Of a stretch of 50,646 nt of DNA, positions 49,376 through 50,646 are shown piece by piece. Made by a program: the position numbers and the translations under genes. Origin of the DNA: Herpetosiphon gulosus (GTDB taxonomy: Bacteria > Chloroflexota > Chloroflexia > Chloroflexales > Herpetosiphonaceae). The stretch lies in contig NZ_BAABRU010000025.1 in the NCBI RefSeq assembly GCF_039545135.1, positions 1 through 50,646 on the forward strand. Reading direction: 5' to 3'. The notes under the pieces are model-generated. The model saw nothing but the letters and a program-made list of their open reading frames with translations, was not told the DNA's origin and searched no databases. Every line of letters starts with the position of its first letter. Position 1 is the first letter of the stretch.

Positions 49376-50646
49376 TTAACGACGTGGTTTATTTAGCACC
49401 CAGCCATACTCATCCATCGCTTCACGCCAGCGTCCTTGCTTAGAATAGGCATCACCTAAAGCACGGTGCAGCCGTTGGAGCAAGCCTGGGTCATCGTGCG
49501 ACTCAATCAGATCTTGCAGATCATCAACTACTTGATCCATCAGTTGATTTTGTTTAATCAGCCGTTTGTATTCATTTAAGGCTTGATCAACCGAGGCAGT
49601 TTGACTAATCATCCGAGCCAAGGCCATTCGCAAGCCATGGTTGTTTGGGTCGGCCTCAAGTTGTTGGTAGTATTCGCTAAAGTCTGGGCCATCGCCACTG
49701 GCCCCACCACTGCTTGGCGTAACCGTTGGGCTAGCCACAGGTGCTGATGCTGCTGGTGTTGGTGTCTGAGCCAACACGGGCGAGGTTTCAACCACCGGCG
49801 TTTCAGCCGCTGGTTTTGGTTCACGACGTGGCGAAACGTTGTATAACGGTGCGCGTGGGCGTTGCTCTTCTTCACGTGGCCGTGAGGAAACTGGATACAA
49901 CGGAGTACGTTTGTTATCAGCCTCTGGCTCAACTTTGGGCGTAGGTGTTGCGCTAATTACAGATGGTGTTTCAACAATTGCAGGCGGCGTTGGCACGACC
50001 ACAACCGGTGCAGCCTCGACCACTGGCTCAACTGGCGAATCGATTATGGCAATTTCATCGTCGCTTAAGCCCAAATCTTCCCACGAGAACGGGGTCATTT
50101 CTGGTTCGGCTGGTGCTGCTTCGACGACTGGTTCTGGTTCTGGCTCAGCGCTTGGCAAAACAAAATCGATGCCCATCAATTCTTCTTCGCTCAGCTTCAA
50201 GCTCCGATCATCGTCGCCTTGTTGCAACGAGGCAATTTCTTCTTCGCTCAAGCCCAAATCGGCTAGCGAAAATGGCGTGAGATCAGGTTCTAGCTCACTG
50301 GCAGGTTCAGCTGCTGGCGCTTCAGTGCCTTCCAATGCAGCAAGTTCTTCAGCGCTCAAGCCTAGTTGATCAAAGGTGAAGGGCGACATATCAGGCTCTT
50401 CGGCTTCGATCTCAGGTTCAGGTTCGCTTGTGCCTTCCAAAACAGCAATTTCTTCGGCGCTCAAGCCCAAATCCGTCAGCGAAAACGGAGTCATTTCTGG
50501 CTCAGCGTTCGCACTTGGCTGCTCAAACTCAAAATCATCGAACCCGAATCGAGCTGGTTCTGCTGCCGCCGTTTCACTGGTTTCCCCATTCAGCATCGCG
50601 ATTTCTTCGGCGCTCAAGCCCAAATCGGTCAGTGAGAACGGGGTCA
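49376..50646 (-). CDS. Acidic-repeat protein with TPR-like C-terminus (5' end outside window)
   Basis: At least 420 residues, partial; the start lies beyond the window. The N-terminal part has at least five units of the pattern TPFSLTDLGLSAEEIAVLEG, separated by Glu/Pro/Ala-rich spacers. A basic Pro/Thr linker follows, with two variants of the TPLYPVSSRPREEE word (also APLYNVSPRRE). The last ~110 residues (FSEYYQQLEADPNNHGLRMALARM...WREAMDEYGWVL) form a TPR-like helical domain. I do not recognise the family. The repeats look like short linear docking motifs. The codon at 50623 is TTG inside a repeat, so it is not the true start. Confidence 0.75.
   Translation of the reverse strand, partial: TPFSLTDLGLSAEEIAMLNGETSETAAAEPARFGFDDFEFEQPSANAEPEMTPFSLTDLGLSAEEIAVLEGTSEPEPEIEAEEPDMSPFTFDQLGLSAEELAALEGTEAPAAEPASELEPDLTPFSLADLGLSEEEIASLQQGDDDRSLKLSEEELMGIDFVLPSAEPEPEPVVEAAPAEPEMTPFSWEDLGLSDDEIAIIDSPVEPVVEAAPVVVVPTPPAIVETPSVISATPTPKVEPEADNKRTPLYPVSSRPREEEQRPRAPLYNVSPRREPKPAAETPVVETSPVLAQTPTPAASAPVASPTVTPSSGGASGDGPDFSEYYQQLEADPNNHGLRMALARMISQTASVDQALNEYKRLIKQNQLMDQVVDDLQDLIESHDDPGLLQRLHRALGDAYSKQGRWREAMDEYGWVLNKPRR

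Noticed and set aside
49839-50369. 176-codon frame opposite the acidic-repeat gene
   Set aside because: Serine/glycine-rich mirror of the repetitive gene; no ribosome site.

Overview
The window reads as chromosomal DNA of a filamentous, gliding Chloroflexota bacterium, most likely Herpetosiphon or a close relative. The basis is indirect: about 50% GC, many very long BTAD/AAA regulators, an RsbR-like STAS protein, DUF4173, DUF6391-like and glycosyltransferase-39 proteins, and intergenic repeats built from a few recurring words. No database search was possible, so the genus is an inference. There is no prophage, insertion sequence or CRISPR array.

Layout. 1-8266: two large BTAD-type ATPase regulators on opposite strands flank a tatA-like gene; a DinB-fold gene follows the second. 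8582-10607: a consensus promoter with a palindrome in its spacer drives a three-gene envelope cluster (membrane protein, glucosaminidase-like, degenerate M23 protein). 10649-14882: an RsbR-like STAS protein meets a leftward operon (flavin reductase, surface esterase, cyclic-nucleotide-binding/iron-sulfur protein). 15397-20306: tyrS, a divergent uracil-DNA-glycosylase homologue, rlmI-like, a truncated argJ-like gene, a LON-domain protein and DUF503. 20514-22177: pdxS and pdxT, split by a hairpin repeat.

22311-25860 is the most interesting part. A promoter, a cobalamin riboswitch with its own terminator, and three genes follow in order: a secreted alpha/alpha-barrel protein ending in an LPDTG sorting signal, a membrane-anchored DUF4430 (transcobalamin beta-domain-like) protein, and an EcfT transporter subunit. 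This looks like a two-piece bacterial counterpart of intrinsic factor/transcobalamin, feeding an ECF vitamin transporter.

25847-30113: a leftward operon of a PBP2-like transpeptidase, a PepT-like peptidase and an S41 lipoprotein. 30418-34628: small membrane proteins, a Tat-exported intradiol-dioxygenase-like lipoprotein, tRNA-Arg(CCT), DUF554, a MerR regulator and a DUF6391-like protein. 34807-42526: a HisS-family synthetase, pheS, a GT39-like protein, DUF4173 and proS. 42591-45790: a leftward operon of a 53-residue membrane peptide, an M61 aminopeptidase and coaBC. 46149-50646: a second GT39-like protein, ndk, a roadblock/LC7 protein and the 3' part of a gene with acidic repeats and a TPR-like end, cut by the window edge.

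Intergenic spaces hold recurring modules: CCCTCACCCC/GGGGTGAGGG palindromes, CACGAAG arrays, CCCCTGATCCCT words and CATCCTTCATCC words. Several form long, near-perfect inverted repeats like those of short non-autonomous elements.
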